Assembly: GCA_020631395.1 (NCBI GenBank)
Contig: JAHDHI010000042.1
Span: 1-42,062 of the forward strand
DNA length: 42,062 nt
Direction of reading: 5' to 3'
Source of the DNA: Bizionia sp.
GTDB taxonomy: Bacteria; Bacteroidota; Bacteroidia; Flavobacteriales; Flavobacteriaceae
This document shows positions 25,650 through 35,440 of the stretch, in pieces. Positions within the stretch are counted from its first letter, which is position 1. Every line of letters begins with the position of its first letter. Under the pieces are notes generated by a model. It had not been told where the DNA came from, ran no database searches, and saw only the letters and a list, made by a program, of their open reading frames with translations. The translations under genes and the position numbers were made by a program.

Positions 25650-25710
25650 AGCTGGCTATTACAATGACTTTGCAATTGTCTTGGTTTTCTCTTTTATTTG
25701 TCAAGTATTA

Positions 25711-25750
25711 AAAAAACAAAAACCACTCAAGAAATTGAGTGGTTTGGTTT
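25711..25750 (-). terminator. Terminator of the aconitase gene
   Basis: AACCACTCAA (25721-25730), loop GAAA and TTGAGTGGTT (25735-25744) form a 10-base-pair stem. Read on the minus strand it is followed by a long T tract (complement of 25711-25720), so it ends the aconitase transcript. Confidence 0.85.
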
Positions 25751-25802
25751 AAATATTACACGTCTTCTAGATTGACGTGGATAGATATTGCTTTACAATA
25801 GA

Positions 25803-28070
25803 TTAAGCGTTTTGCTTTTTAATCAAGTTCAATGCCGAACCTTCATTGTACCATTCTATTTGAGATTGGTTGTATGTGTGATTCAACATGATTGTATCTT
25901 TGCTTCCGTCTGCATGCACAACTTCCAAAGTCAATTGCTTGCCTGGGGCAAACTCGTTTAAATCCGCAAAGTTGAAAGTGTCATCTTCTTGAATTAAATC
26001 GTAATCGCTCTCGTTGGCAAAAGTCAATCCCAACATTCCTTGTTTCTTAAGGTTTGTTTCATGAATTCTAGCAAACGATTTTACTATTACGGCTGCAACA
26101 CCCAAATGTCTTGGTTCCATCGCTGCATGTTCTCTTGAAGACCCTTCTCCGTAGTTGTGATCTCCCACTACCACGGTTCTAATCCCTTCTGCCTTGTATG
26201 CTCTCGCCGTATCTGGCACTCCACCAAATTCTCCCGTCATTTGATTTTTCACAAAGTTGGTTTTCTTTCCAAATGCATTGACTGCCCCTATCAAGCAGTT
26301 ATTGGAAATATTGTCCAGGTGTCCTCTAAATCGTAACCATGGTCCAGCCATGGAAATATGGTCTGTCGTACACTTCCCAAAGGCCTTTATCAACAACTTG
26401 GCACCTTCTATCTTATTTCCTATCGGCTCAAAAGGCGTAAGCAATTCCAATCTTTCTGAGGTAGGACTTACGTTTACTTCTACATTGCTTCCATCTGCCA
26501 CTGGAGCCAAGTATCCATTGTCTTTAACATCGAATCCCTTTGGAGGCAACTCCCATCCCGTAGGCTCTTCAAACATTACTTCTTGACCATCTTCATTTAT
26601 CAACTTATCTGTCAATGGATTAAAGTCCAATCTACCAGAAATAGCTATTGCTGCTGTCAACTCCGGTGAAGCAACGAAGGCATGAGTATTTGGGTTTCCG
26701 TCTGCCCTTTTTGCGAAGTTTCTGTTAAATGAGTGAACAATGCTGTTTTTAGGAGCATTTTTGGGGTCGCTGTATCTTGCCCATTGCCCAATACATGGTC
26801 CACATGCATTGGTGAATATCTTTGCATCCAATTTTTCAAATATACCAAGGATACCATCTCTATCGGCTGTATATCTTACCTGTTCAGACCCAGGATTTAT
26901 CCCTAGCTCTGCCTTCATTTTCAATCCTTTGTCCAAAGCTTGTTGTGCTATGGAAGATGCTCTTGACAAATCTTCATACGATGAGTTTGTACAAGACCCA
27001 ATCAATCCCCATTCCACATTTATCGGCCAATCGTTGGCTTTTGCCTTATCAGTCATGTCATTGCCAACCGGTGTAGATAGATCCGGAGTAAATGGTCCAT
27101 TCAACAAAGGTCCCAGTTCCGAAAGGTTTATTTCGATTACTTGATCGAAGTATTCTTCTGGGTTTGCATATACTTCTGCATCTGCAGTAAGGTATTCTTT
27201 TACTTTGTTTGCGGCATCTGCAACATCTGCTCTTTCTGTAGCACGTAAATAGCGCTCCATGGATTCATCGTATCCGAAAGTTGAAGTCGTTGCTCCTATC
27301 TCTGCTCCCATGTTACAAATGGTTCCTTTTCCAGTACAAGACATTGCTGTTGCTCCAGGACCAAAATATTCAACAATGGCTCCGGTTCCTCCTTTTACGG
27401 TAAGAATCTCAGCCACTTTTAAAATAACGTCCTTTGGAGCCGTCCAACCAGATAAACTACCTGTCAATTTTACTCCTATCAACTTTGGAAACTTCAACTC
27501 CCAAGCCATTCCTGCCATTACATCTACTGCATCTGCTCCTCCAACTCCAATGGCAACCATACCCAAACCTCCGGCATTTACCGTATGAGAATCCGTTCCT
27601 ATCATCATTCCTCCTGGAAATGCATAGTTTTCCAATACCACTTGGTGAATAATCCCTGCTCCAGGCTTCCAGAAGCCAATGCCATATTTATTGGATACGG
27701 ATTCCAAGAAATTAAATACCTCGCTACTTATGTCGTTGGCATTTCTTAAATCCGTGGCAGCTCCTTCCTTAGCTTGTATCAAGTGATCGCAATGTACAGT
27801 CGTAGGTACTGCTACCTTGTTTTTTCCTGCTTGCATAAATTGCAATAATGCCATTTGTGCAGTTGCATCTTGGCATGCGATACGATCTGGTGCAAAATCC
27901 ACATAATCCGTACCTCTTTCGAAGGCTTGCGTTGGCGTACCATCCCAAAGGTGATTATATAATATTTTTTCTGAAAGTGTTAAAGGCTTACCAACGACTT
28001 TACGAGCTGCATCAACACGCTCTGTCATTTGATCATAAACCTTTTTTATCATATCGATATCGAATGCCAT
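25803..28070 (-). CDS. acn: Aconitate hydratase (mitochondrial type)
   Basis: The 755-residue enzyme interconverts citrate and isocitrate in the TCA cycle. The three Cys ligands of the [4Fe-4S] cluster are Cys360 (GSCTNSS), Cys423 and Cys426 (ACGPCIG), at almost the numbering of mammalian mitochondrial aconitase. Other signatures are [20 protein letters not shown], the [20 protein letters not shown] loop, and [20 protein letters not shown] in the swivelling domain. The length matches the mitochondrial subtype rather than AcnA (about 890) or AcnB (about 865). It is monocistronic, with an exact -7 box upstream and a strong terminator. Confidence 0.97.
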   Translation of the reverse strand: MAFDIDMIKKVYDQMTERVDAARKVVGKPLTLSEKILYNHLWDGTPTQAFERGTDYVDFAPDRIACQDATAQMALLQFMQAGKNKVAVPTTVHCDHLIQAKEGAATDLRNANDISSEVFNFLESVSNKYGIGFWKPGAGIIHQVVLENYAFPGGMMIGTDSHTVNAGGLGMVAIGVGGADAVDVMAGMAWELKFPKLIGVKLTGSLSGWTAPKDVILKVAEILTVKGGTGAIVEYFGPGATAMSCTGKGTICNMGAEIGATTSTFGYDESMERYLRATERADVADAANKVKEYLTADAEVYANPEEYFDQVIEINLSELGPLLNGPFTPDLSTPVGNDMTDKAKANDWPINVEWGLIGSCTNSSYEDLSRASSIAQQALDKGLKMKAELGINPGSEQVRYTADRDGILGIFEKLDAKIFTNACGPCIGQWARYSDPKNAPKNSIVHSFNRNFAKRADGNPNTHAFVASPELTAAIAISGRLDFNPLTDKLINEDGQEVMFEEPTGWELPPKGFDVKDNGYLAPVADGSNVEVNVSPTSERLELLTPFEPIGNKIEGAKLLIKAFGKCTTDHISMAGPWLRFRGHLDNISNNCLIGAVNAFGKKTNFVKNQMTGEFGGVPDTARAYKAEGIRTVVVGDHNYGEGSSREHAAMEPRHLGVAAVIVKSFARIHETNLKKQGMLGLTFANESDYDLIQEDDTFNFADLNEFAPGKQLTLEVVHADGSKDTIMLNHTYNQSQIEWYNEGSALNLIKKQNA

Positions 28071-28113
28071 ATAGTAAAATGTTTAAGGTTAAACTTGTTC
28101 TTTTTAAGTTTCG

Positions 28114-28121
28114 CAAATTTA
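28114..28121 (-). promoter_or_regulatory. -7 box of the aconitase gene
   Basis: On the minus strand this reads TAAATTTG, an exact TAnnTTTG match, about 44 bases before the ATG. No TTG was found at the standard distance. The rest of the gap to 28473 is AT-rich with no gene seen. Confidence 0.4.
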
Positions 28122-28473
28122 CAAAATTCTTCAGTATTTAAAAAATATATAATGAATATGATAAATACTTAAGAATGCATCAATAAACAGTTGTTTTTTT
28201 AATTAAAATTTACTGATATGACAAATTTATAATTAAAAAAATATTAAATTAACAAGGACAATATCTCCTGTTTTGAAAAAAGAGGCCCTTTCAATTATAA
28301 TATTTTGACATTGAGCAATAGCAAATATTTATTCTCTAAGAAAATTTTCTATTGAGAATGGCTGTGTTTTTTTTGAATGGTCAACATCCAAAATCATCTA
28401 AAACTCAATGCAAATCCTATTTTCACAAGGTGGAATTTGCTTTTGAAAAATCGTACTATTCTAAATGAATTTA

Positions 28474-28498
28474 CTAAAAATAAGCCCCGTTAGGGGCT
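28474..28498 (-). terminator. Terminator of the PPIase-MoxR operon
   Basis: AGCCCC (28483-28488) pairs with GGGGCT (28493-28498) across loop GTTA. On the minus strand the stem is followed by TATTTTTAG. It lies about 38 bases after the MoxR stop. Confidence 0.8.
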
Positions 28499-28535
28499 GC
28501 CAATAATTTGTATGGAAAAGGTATGATTGCTCCGT

Positions 28536-29489
28536 TTAAAAAAGAGATTTGATTATCTCTTCTTCCGTTATCCCCTCTGCCTCGGCCTTGTAGTTCTTGA
28601 TCATTCTGTGTCTTAGAATGCTTGTTGCCACTGCTTGTACATTTTCTATGTCTGGAGAAAACTTCCCGTTTATGGCCGCATGTGTCTTTGCTGCCAAAAT
28701 CAGGTTTTGTGAAGCTCTTGGTCCTGCTCCCCAATCCACATAGCTTTTTACCAAATCTGAAGCGGCATCGCTTTTTGGCCTTGTTTTCCCAACCATGGTC
28801 ACTGCATATTCTATAACATTGTCTGCTACGGGGATACGACGGATCAATTGTTGAAAATCTATGATTTCCTTTGCTGTGAACAATGGATTTATAGTAGGTT
28901 TAGCATCACTCGTTGTTGCCTTCACAACCTCGACCTCTTCTTCGAACGACGGGTAATCCAAGTTTATTGCAAACATGAAACGATCCAGTTGTGCTTCAGG
29001 AAGTGGATAGGTCCCCTCCTGTTCTATCGGGTTTTGGGTTGCCAAGACAAAATATGGCAAATCCAGCTTATAATGGTGTCCAGCTACTGTTACCGCTCTT
29101 TCTTGCATTGCTTCCAACAAGGCAGCTTGCGTTTTGGGTGGCGTACGGTTTATCTCATCCGCTAAGATGATATTGGAGAATATTGGTCCTTTTATAAACT
29201 TGAAGTTTCTACTTTCATCAAGAATTTCACTACCCAATATGTCACTGGGCATTAGATCTGGCGTAAATTGTATACGTTTGAAGTCCAATCCCAATGCTTG
29301 TGCAATGGTATTTACCATCAATGTCTTTGCTAGACCAGGCACACCTATAAGCAAGGCGTGTCCTCCTGAAAAGATGGAAATCAATATTTGATTGACAACG
29401 TCGTCTTGTCCGACTATAACTTTAGCTATTTCTTGTCTTAAGTCATTATACTTTTTAACCAGTTGGTTTACTGCTGCTACGTCTGACAT
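28536..29489 (-). CDS. MoxR-family AAA+ ATPase
   Basis: The 317-residue ATPase has the MoxR form of Walker A (GVPGLAKT, 49-56), Walker B (ILADEINR, Asp111-Glu112), the sensor segment FVLATQNPIEQEGTYPLPEA, and the arginine-rich LDRFMF motif. MoxR proteins act as chaperone-like ATPases, often with von Willebrand factor A-domain partners, assembling or activating membrane complexes. Here it is the last gene of the operon with the SurA-like foldases, 10 bases after the second PPIase, which points to an envelope role. No VWA partner gene follows within the window. Confidence 0.95.
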   Translation of the reverse strand: MSDVAAVNQLVKKYNDLRQEIAKVIVGQDDVVNQILISIFSGGHALLIGVPGLAKTLMVNTIAQALGLDFKRIQFTPDLMPSDILGSEILDESRNFKFIKGPIFSNIILADEINRTPPKTQAALLEAMQERAVTVAGHHYKLDLPYFVLATQNPIEQEGTYPLPEAQLDRFMFAINLDYPSFEEEVEVVKATTSDAKPTINPLFTAKEIIDFQQLIRRIPVADNVIEYAVTMVGKTRPKSDAASDLVKSYVDWGAGPRASQNLILAAKTHAAINGKFSPDIENVQAVATSILRHRMIKNYKAEAEGITEEEIIKSLF

Positions 29490-29499
29490 TCCCTATATT

Positions 29500-30945
29500 T
29501 TATTTTTTTAACCAATTACTATTGAAATCACAATCTCTATAATCGCCACTTATTTTAATGTAAGTGTCTTTTATTATTTCGTCTTGCCATTTATCTATAG
29601 CCTTTATGCGCTTTTCATCCAATGCAAGTTCTTTGATCTTCAAATAGTCTCTGGAATAATCCGCCTTGTGGTCCTCTATTCTATCGGTAATGCTCAATAG
29701 CTTGAATTTTACATTTCCAGTTCTGTCTTGATCTGGGATTACGTCGGAGATCTCCCCATCTTTCAAACTTTGGATTTGCCCATACAATTCAGGATCCATC
29801 TTGGTCAGCTCGAAATTATAATCTTGAGTCGCTGGGTTTATGAGTTGTCCTCCTTGGTATTTCGTTTTTACTTCATCACTGGATTCTCTAGCTGCATCTG
29901 CAAATGAGATGTTGCCATCTACTATGCTTTTCTTGATGCCTTCCAGCTTTTCCTTAGCTTCTTTGATGGCATCGCTAGATACTTCGGGTATTAGCAATAT
30001 ATGACGAACATCGTATTCTTGACCTCTAATTTTTTCCAAAAAGATGATATGATATCCGAATTCGGTTTTAAATGGTTCCGAGATTTCTCCTTCTTGCAAT
30101 GAGAATGCCACTTCTCTGAATTCCTTTGCCATTCTTGGGCGGTTTCTGTTCAAAGTATACAATCCTCCCGTTTTCTTGGATCCTGGATCGTCCGTATACA
30201 AAACGGCCTTGGAGCGAAAGTTTGCTCCGTTTTCTTCTACATCCCTCTTGAAACCTTTAAGTTTATCTATTACTCTTTGCTTTTCTTCTTCGCTTACCTT
30301 TGGCTCTATGATAATTTGGGACACCTTAAGCTCCGTTCCGAAGGTTGGTCGCTCATCTTCCGGTATCTTATTGAAGAATTGACGCACTTCTTCTGGCGTC
30401 ACTTCGATCTCCTCTACAATTTTCTTTTGCATTTCGGAAGCCAACTTGTTCGTTCTGTTGAGTTCCATCATTTCTTCCCTTAGACTCTTCTCATCTTCCT
30501 TTTTGTAGAATTTCAGAACTTCATCCAACGAACCGTTGAATTGCAGTTTGAATTGTTCGATTTGCTGATTTACATAAGAACGTATTTCGGCATCGCTAAC
30601 GACAATGCTATCTTGTACGGCTTGGTGTGCATATAATTTATCTTCCAACAATTTACCAAACAATTGACATCTAGTGAAGTTTGAAAGATCTGCTCCTTGC
30701 GCCTTCAATTGTGATATCATCGTATCCACATCCGAATCCAATATGATGTAATCTCCTACCACTGCTGCAACTCCATCTATTTTTTTCACTCTAAATGGTT
30801 GTACGCTATCTGTTTCTTTTTCTTTCGGAGTGTCTTCTATGATTTCTTGTGCAACTGTTCCATTTGCAACAAAAAAGATTAAGCTTAACGCTATGAGGTG
30901 TTTCAAATTAATTATAAATTTCAAATTGTTTATTTTTAATGGCAT
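29500..30945 (-). CDS. SurA-like peptidylprolyl isomerase
   Basis: The 481-residue protein has a signal peptide (about 1-33; LIALSLIFFVANGTVAQ), a SurA N-terminal chaperone domain (DGVAAVVGDYIILDSDVDTM), and two parvulin domains. Parvulin 1 covers about 180-275 (LKVSQIIIEPKV, then FGYHIIFLEKIRG) and parvulin 2 about 285-400 (DVRHILLIPEVS). SurA-type proteins deliver outer-membrane proteins in the periplasm. The start ATG is inside the end of the preceding lipoprotein gene (38-base overlap), which implies coupled translation. Confidence 0.93.
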   Translation of the reverse strand: MPLKINNLKFIINLKHLIALSLIFFVANGTVAQEIIEDTPKEKETDSVQPFRVKKIDGVAAVVGDYIILDSDVDTMISQLKAQGADLSNFTRCQLFGKLLEDKLYAHQAVQDSIVVSDAEIRSYVNQQIEQFKLQFNGSLDEVLKFYKKEDEKSLREEMMELNRTNKLASEMQKKIVEEIEVTPEEVRQFFNKIPEDERPTFGTELKVSQIIIEPKVSEEEKQRVIDKLKGFKRDVEENGANFRSKAVLYTDDPGSKKTGGLYTLNRNRPRMAKEFREVAFSLQEGEISEPFKTEFGYHIIFLEKIRGQEYDVRHILLIPEVSSDAIKEAKEKLEGIKKSIVDGNISFADAARESSDEVKTKYQGGQLINPATQDYNFELTKMDPELYGQIQSLKDGEISDVIPDQDRTGNVKFKLLSITDRIEDHKADYSRDYLKIKELALDEKRIKAIDKWQDEIIKDTYIKISGDYRDCDFNSNWLKK

Positions 30946-31762
30946 CTTTTGTAATGTCTTTTTTTAACTTGGCAATGAGCTCTAACTTACGTCTGTTCAC
31001 CACTATTTGATCTATCGTGGGTTTCACATATTCCAAAGGTGCTATACTATTTCTCAGTAGAACGTCATTAATCTGCACCAAATATAATCCTAATGAATCT
31101 TTGAGCTGTATAAAATTAGATTTTTTTAACAGTTCTTCTTTGTTTTCTTGGTTGATTACTGGAATTTTGGCTACCACTTGATTTAAACGAACCCATACGG
31201 AATCGTTTAAGGAATAGGATTTGAATTGAATTGAAATGGAATCCAATTCTTTTTTGTCTTCTGCTTGAAAACGCTTGAACTTTGATTTCAAATCTTCCAA
31301 ATCTTGTCTATTGTCATTGGCTCCCAAGTCTATGTACCTGAGTTTTATGAGTTCTTCGTTCAGTTTGAAAGCTTCCTTGTTCTTTTCATAATAGGATGCT
31401 GCTTCTTCCACTGAAACCACGGTATCCAGATTCTTGTATACCAAGGCTTCCAAGTATGCCTTGCTGTACAAGTCGCTTTTGTATTGCTCCACCAATTTGT
31501 TGAACTCCTTTTGGGTATCTTCCTTCAAATTCAATTTGGCTCCGTTTACCAACAATTGTTTTGTTGCCCAACGGTTGATCATATCTCCAACCATGATGAT
31601 GCTGTCTTCCTTGCTGTAGTTTTCGGGTAAAACGGCCAAAATGTCTTCTTCATACAAAAAAACATCGTTTACCCTAGCCACGGTATTTTCTTCCACAGTT
31701 GGTTTGAAATACTCACAGGATGCAAGTACCGCCAGTAACGCTATTAATGTTATTTTTTTTAT
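30908..31762 (-). CDS. SurA-N-like lipoprotein, apparent ATA start
   Basis: The conventional frame from GTG at 31696 lacks a signal, but the same frame extends 22 codons upstream. It gives an ideal lipoprotein signal, (M)KKITLIALLAVLASC, with Cys16, starting at ATA (31760-31762), two bases after the stop of the preceding PPIase gene. From there the protein has 284 residues. It starts with the SurA-N pattern (VARVNDVFLYEEDILAVLPE) and continues as helical chaperone sequence, but no parvulin domain with its conserved residues is seen. It is the middle gene of a PPIase trio, and probably an outer-membrane or periplasmic chaperone. ATA may be a genuine rare start, a mutation or a base error. Confidence 0.82.
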   Translation of the reverse strand: MKKITLIALLAVLASCEYFKPTVEENTVARVNDVFLYEEDILAVLPENYSKEDSIIMVGDMINRWATKQLLVNGAKLNLKEDTQKEFNKLVEQYKSDLYSKAYLEALVYKNLDTVVSVEEAASYYEKNKEAFKLNEELIKLRYIDLGANDNRQDLEDLKSKFKRFQAEDKKELDSISIQFKSYSLNDSVWVRLNQVVAKIPVINQENKEELLKKSNFIQLKDSLGLYLVQINDVLLRNSIAPLEYVKPTIDQIVVNRRKLELIAKLKKDITKDAIKNKQFEIYN

Positions 31763-31764
31763 GA

Positions 31765-33690
31765 CTATTGTTTTTTGATTTCGCTTTTCACTTTCGTCAA
31801 CACCTTTTCATTTACTTTGATTGCATATTTTTCGGATAGTTCCTTTAACCAGTTTTCTTCTTTTGATGCTTGATAATCACTTATTACCTTCCCTTTTGTT
31901 TCTTCAAAGGTCTTTTGCGTCACTGGCAACACATCTTTTACCTTTACAGCTACGTATGCGTCATTGTGCTTATGTACCTTGGATACTCCTTTTTCGAATT
32001 TGATCTTCTTTGGCAATGCTTGATGCTTTTCGTCCATGATGCCTTCCGTAAAGCTAACATTCACCTTGTCGTCTGTATTTATGGACAATTTGATTTCGTC
32101 TAAGTCTTTTCCTTCCTTCAAAAGCTTGGCTACCTTCTTTATATTGCTCTTTTTGGCTGAAGAGGCTACTACTGCATCTATGCGTTCTTTGAAGAAGTAC
32201 CTTGTCTTGTTTTCTTCATAATAGTTCTTCAATGCTACCGAATCCGTTTTTGCTGCATTCCATATTTCCGTTTCCATCAAATCGAACAACAACAATCCAT
32301 CTCTATACTCTCCAAGTATTTGAGCATATTCTTCATTTTCATATTCCAAATTCTCTTCTTGGTACTTCAACAATTCATTTTCCAAGAAAAGCTTATAATT
32401 ATGCTCAACGATGCTCTTTAGAGGCTTTTTACCTGTACGCTGCCTTTGGCTATTCACCAAAAATTGTCCAAAGTCCTTGGTCGTGAATTGCTTGTCCTGA
32501 ATTTTAAACAACGGTCTGTCTCCTTCAAAACTTTCCGGCAAAGACCACCTTCCTTGAAAATAGGTGTCATTTAAAATGGATGTGAAATACGGTATGACTG
32601 CCTTTGTCTCGACAATGTCGTAACGCCCCTTCAAGTCATTCACTCGTGATGTGTTAATCAACTTGGAACGTGAATCTCTTTTTATCTTCGTCTCCAATTG
32701 TGTCTTCACGTCATCCAAAGCCTGCCTTTGTCTCTTTTCATACACCTTTAATATATGCCATCCAAATTCGCTTTTAAATGGCTTCGACATTTCCTTTTCA
32801 TTCAACCCGAAAGCCACGTCTTCAAATTTTCGCGAACTTAATTCCCCTCCAGAAAACGGCTTCAGCTTTCCGCCTTTGCTGGATGAGCTCTTGTCTTCGG
32901 AAAATTGTTTGGCCAATGCCTCGAAGTCCTCACCTTGCTCTATGCGCTTGTATATCTCATTGATTTTCGTCTCATCGTCTTTAATCATGATGTGAGCCAC
33001 GGTTACTTGTCCTCGAGATGCTCTCTTGTCCAATACGGTAAGTATGTGAAACCCAAAGCGTGTTCTAAACGGCTGTGACACTTCTCCCACATTTGTTTTA
33101 AATGCCACATTTTCGAAATCATAGACCATTTTGAATGCAGAAAAGTATCCCAAATCCTCTGCGAAGATGGTTTTCCCATTGTGAACGTCCGTCTGTACGG
33201 CCTTATAGCCTTCTTTCAAGACACGATCCCTCAACTTCAAAACTTGGTCGTAGGCTTTCAATGTATCTTCTGGGATGGCGTTTTCATCTACCCTCACCAA
33301 TATGTGACTGGCATCGACCTCGTACCCCATTCTTTCATAGGCTTCCTTTACCAAGCCATTGGTCACCTTTGTGTCTGTCAAATAATTTTTGGACAATTGC
33401 TTCTTGTAGCTCTCAAATTCTCTCAAATAAGTCTTCTTCTTATCCAACCCAAGCGTTTTCGCTTCTTGTAATTTTAATTTGTAATTAATGAAAAGCTCCA
33501 AATAGCCATCTACATCTTTTTGGGATTCGTCTTTTACCAACTCCAAATTCTTATTGTATACCCTAATAAATTCCGAAGCATGAACCGGGGTCTCTTCAAT
33601 TGTAAAAAGAATGTCTTTTTCTTTATTTTGAGCATTTGACAATTGTGCGATGAACACACCTAAAAAACATAACAAAAATTTTATTTTCAT
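31765..33690 (-). CDS. Periplasmic peptidylprolyl isomerase with two parvulin domains
   Basis: The 641-residue protein has a signal peptide (to LSNAQ, 21), an N-terminal helical region, then two parvulin domains. The first is about 120-225 (DASHILVRVDEN, then FRTRFGFHILTVLDKR), the second about 228-330 (VTVAHIMIKDDE, then FKSEFGWHILKVYEKR). A long C-terminal helical region of about 300 residues follows. The size and order are those of the large PpiC/SurA-like foldases of Flavobacteria. It is the first gene of the operon, directly behind a well-matched promoter, and is followed at two bases by the lipoprotein gene. Confidence 0.93.
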   Translation of the reverse strand: MKIKFLLCFLGVFIAQLSNAQNKEKDILFTIEETPVHASEFIRVYNKNLELVKDESQKDVDGYLELFINYKLKLQEAKTLGLDKKKTYLREFESYKKQLSKNYLTDTKVTNGLVKEAYERMGYEVDASHILVRVDENAIPEDTLKAYDQVLKLRDRVLKEGYKAVQTDVHNGKTIFAEDLGYFSAFKMVYDFENVAFKTNVGEVSQPFRTRFGFHILTVLDKRASRGQVTVAHIMIKDDETKINEIYKRIEQGEDFEALAKQFSEDKSSSSKGGKLKPFSGGELSSRKFEDVAFGLNEKEMSKPFKSEFGWHILKVYEKRQRQALDDVKTQLETKIKRDSRSKLINTSRVNDLKGRYDIVETKAVIPYFTSILNDTYFQGRWSLPESFEGDRPLFKIQDKQFTTKDFGQFLVNSQRQRTGKKPLKSIVEHNYKLFLENELLKYQEENLEYENEEYAQILGEYRDGLLLFDLMETEIWNAAKTDSVALKNYYEENKTRYFFKERIDAVVASSAKKSNIKKVAKLLKEGKDLDEIKLSINTDDKVNVSFTEGIMDEKHQALPKKIKFEKGVSKVHKHNDAYVAVKVKDVLPVTQKTFEETKGKVISDYQASKEENWLKELSEKYAIKVNEKVLTKVKSEIKKQ

Positions 33691-33719
33691 AATTTCTTTT
33701 TATTTTTTCACAATAGTAG

Positions 33720-33749
33720 CAAAAATAATAATATTAGCCTAGAATACAA
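33720..33749 (-). promoter_or_regulatory. Promoter of the foldase-MoxR operon
   Basis: On the minus strand TTG (33749-33747), a 19-base spacer and TATTTTTG (33727-33720) match the Bacteroidota consensus exactly. The start point would fall near 33713, about 23 bases before the ATG. The rest of 33750-33920 shows no gene. Confidence 0.6.
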
Positions 33750-33971
33750 GTACATTGGTAAACGATGCAAAAGTTTATTTAGTGTAAACAAAGCAAGGAA
33801 TTCGTAATGATCCCCAAATATGAAAAACAACCATTGTAAGATAATCCATCATTCCTTATAAAAATGCCTTGCAAAAAACATCCTTTTGTCGAAAAAAAAT
33901 CTAATTGGACGGCACTTTAAATGAAAGTATTGTTTTTTTTTTTAACTTACTTTAAAATTATTTCTTTTTAT

Positions 33972-34427
33972 ATGAAATACACCTCAGAAATCATTATTGA
34001 ACTACCTATAGAATCATTTATAAAAAAACTGGACAACCATGACAATATGAAATATTGGCAACGGGGTTTGACCAGTTTCGAGCATCTTTCTGGAAACCCA
34101 GGCCAAACTGGGGCCAAAATGCAATTGAACTATACTTTCGGGAAACGAAAAATGTCTCTTATCGAAACCATAGTCCACATAGATCTACCAAATGAATTCC
34201 ATATGAATTATGATACCAAGGGAATGCACAACATTCAAAAAAACTATTTTGACAGTACCCCCGAAGGTCATACGAAATGGACATCCAAAAGCGAATTCAT
34301 CGCTACCAACTTCATGATGCGAATGATGACTTTGATCATGCCAGGGACTTTTAAAAAACAATCCATGAAATATTTGAATGACTTTAAAAACTTTGCCGAA
34401 AAGGGCATCTCTGTCTTAGATGCGTAA
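33972..34427 (+). CDS. SRPBCC-family protein
   Basis: From MKYTSEIIIELPIESFIKKL the protein has 151 residues, a cytoplasmic START/Bet v1-type fold. This is suggested by the start pattern (strand, then ESFIKKLDNHDNMKYWQRGL), the central TGAKMQLNYTFGKRKMSLIE and the C-terminal helix (FKKQSMKYLNDFKNFAEKGI). Such proteins bind hydrophobic ligands; the ligand is unknown. An in-frame ATG at 33921 adds 17 hydrophobic residues from a poly-T tract and is less likely. Its end overlaps the next gene by 8 bases. Confidence 0.85.
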   Translation: MKYTSEIIIELPIESFIKKLDNHDNMKYWQRGLTSFEHLSGNPGQTGAKMQLNYTFGKRKMSLIETIVHIDLPNEFHMNYDTKGMHNIQKNYFDSTPEGHTKWTSKSEFIATNFMMRMMTLIMPGTFKKQSMKYLNDFKNFAEKGISVLDA

Positions 34428-34656
34428 ATTAAAATTGATTTGGGACTTTAGAGGTCCAGATGCATTGAAAATTGCAGAGCACCATGAGATTCATCTAAAG
34501 GAATACATATCCATTCAAAAGCTAAAACTTGACATAACAGGTTTCCAATCCATAAGCAATGTACATGCCATTGCCTTCATGGTTGTTGACGATGACGAAA
34601 TGAAGCCCGTTAGAGACGCATTGAAGCCGCACAGAGGCCAATTATATTCTGAATGA
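34420..34656 (+). CDS. Small conserved-looking protein of unknown function
   Basis: The 78-residue protein is not recognised. It is soluble, with a mix of helix and strand (KLIWDFRGPDALKIAEHHEI, HLKEYISIQKLKLDITGFQS, HAIAFMVVDDDEMKPVRDAL). It overlaps the gene before it by 8 bases and the gene after it by 4 (ATGA), which supports translation and a shared role with the SRPBCC and GNAT proteins. Confidence 0.8.
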   Translation: MRKLKLIWDFRGPDALKIAEHHEIHLKEYISIQKLKLDITGFQSISNVHAIAFMVVDDDEMKPVRDALKPHRGQLYSE

Positions 34657-35201
34657 CAATGACGCTTGCCATTAGACCCATACAAATTGAAGACTTGGAA
34701 TCCTTGACCAACTATTGGTTAAACTCCAGTGACGACCATATGATTGGCATAGGTGTGGATCTTAACAAGCTTCCTTCCAAATCTGAATTGAAATCCATGA
34801 TGGGCAGCCAGATCGACACTATCCTAGAGCACAAGAAATCGTATGCTTTGATTTGGTTGTTGGACAACATTCCTGTTGGACATTGCAATGTAAACCAAAT
34901 ACAATACGGCCAACAAGCATATATGCACTTGCATCTTTGGCAAAACAATTCTAGAAAAAGAGGGTTGGGTTCTCAATTTGTAAAACTGTCTATTCCTCAG
35001 TTTTTCAAGGATTTGAAATTGCAACGGCTCTTTTGTGAACCTTACGCTCTTAACCCTGCTCCCAACAAGACATTGGAAAAGATTGGATTCACCTTTGTAA
35101 AGGAGCATATTTGTACTCCAGGTTATTTGAATTTTGAACAACCTGTGAAACGTTGGGTTTTAAACAAGATGGATTTACCAAAGGCATTAAATAAACTTTA
35201 A
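34653..35201 (+). CDS. GNAT-family N-acetyltransferase
   Basis: The 182-residue protein matches the RimJ-like GNAT layout: start LAIRPIQIEDLESLTNYWLN, acetyl-CoA region around RKRGLGSQFVKLSIPQFF, and LFCEPYALNPAPNKTLEKIG then FTFVKEH. The substrate is unknown. A second ATG two codons in (MTLAI) is an equally possible start. Last of the overlapping trio; no clear terminator was seen before 35441, and the gap 35202-35440 shows no gene. Confidence 0.9.
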   Translation: MTMTLAIRPIQIEDLESLTNYWLNSSDDHMIGIGVDLNKLPSKSELKSMMGSQIDTILEHKKSYALIWLLDNIPVGHCNVNQIQYGQQAYMHLHLWQNNSRKRGLGSQFVKLSIPQFFKDLKLQRLFCEPYALNPAPNKTLEKIGFTFVKEHICTPGYLNFEQPVKRWVLNKMDLPKALNKL

Positions 35202-35440
35202 AAACATTTTCAAAGCAAAAGACAAGAACCCATACTTGTTGATTTATAGTGTGTTTTCTCTAGAGGTTGTCTTGGTGTCACTAATATTCCCATTGTAATC
35301 ACTCAGTTATTCATCTTCCAAATATTTTTCTTTATTCAAGCCTAATTTTACATCGAACATAAAAAAGTAGGGTTTTCAACTAGTAAGATGTTATTATCAT
35401 AACATAATAATAGACAGACAATTAACTCAGAAATTAATCC

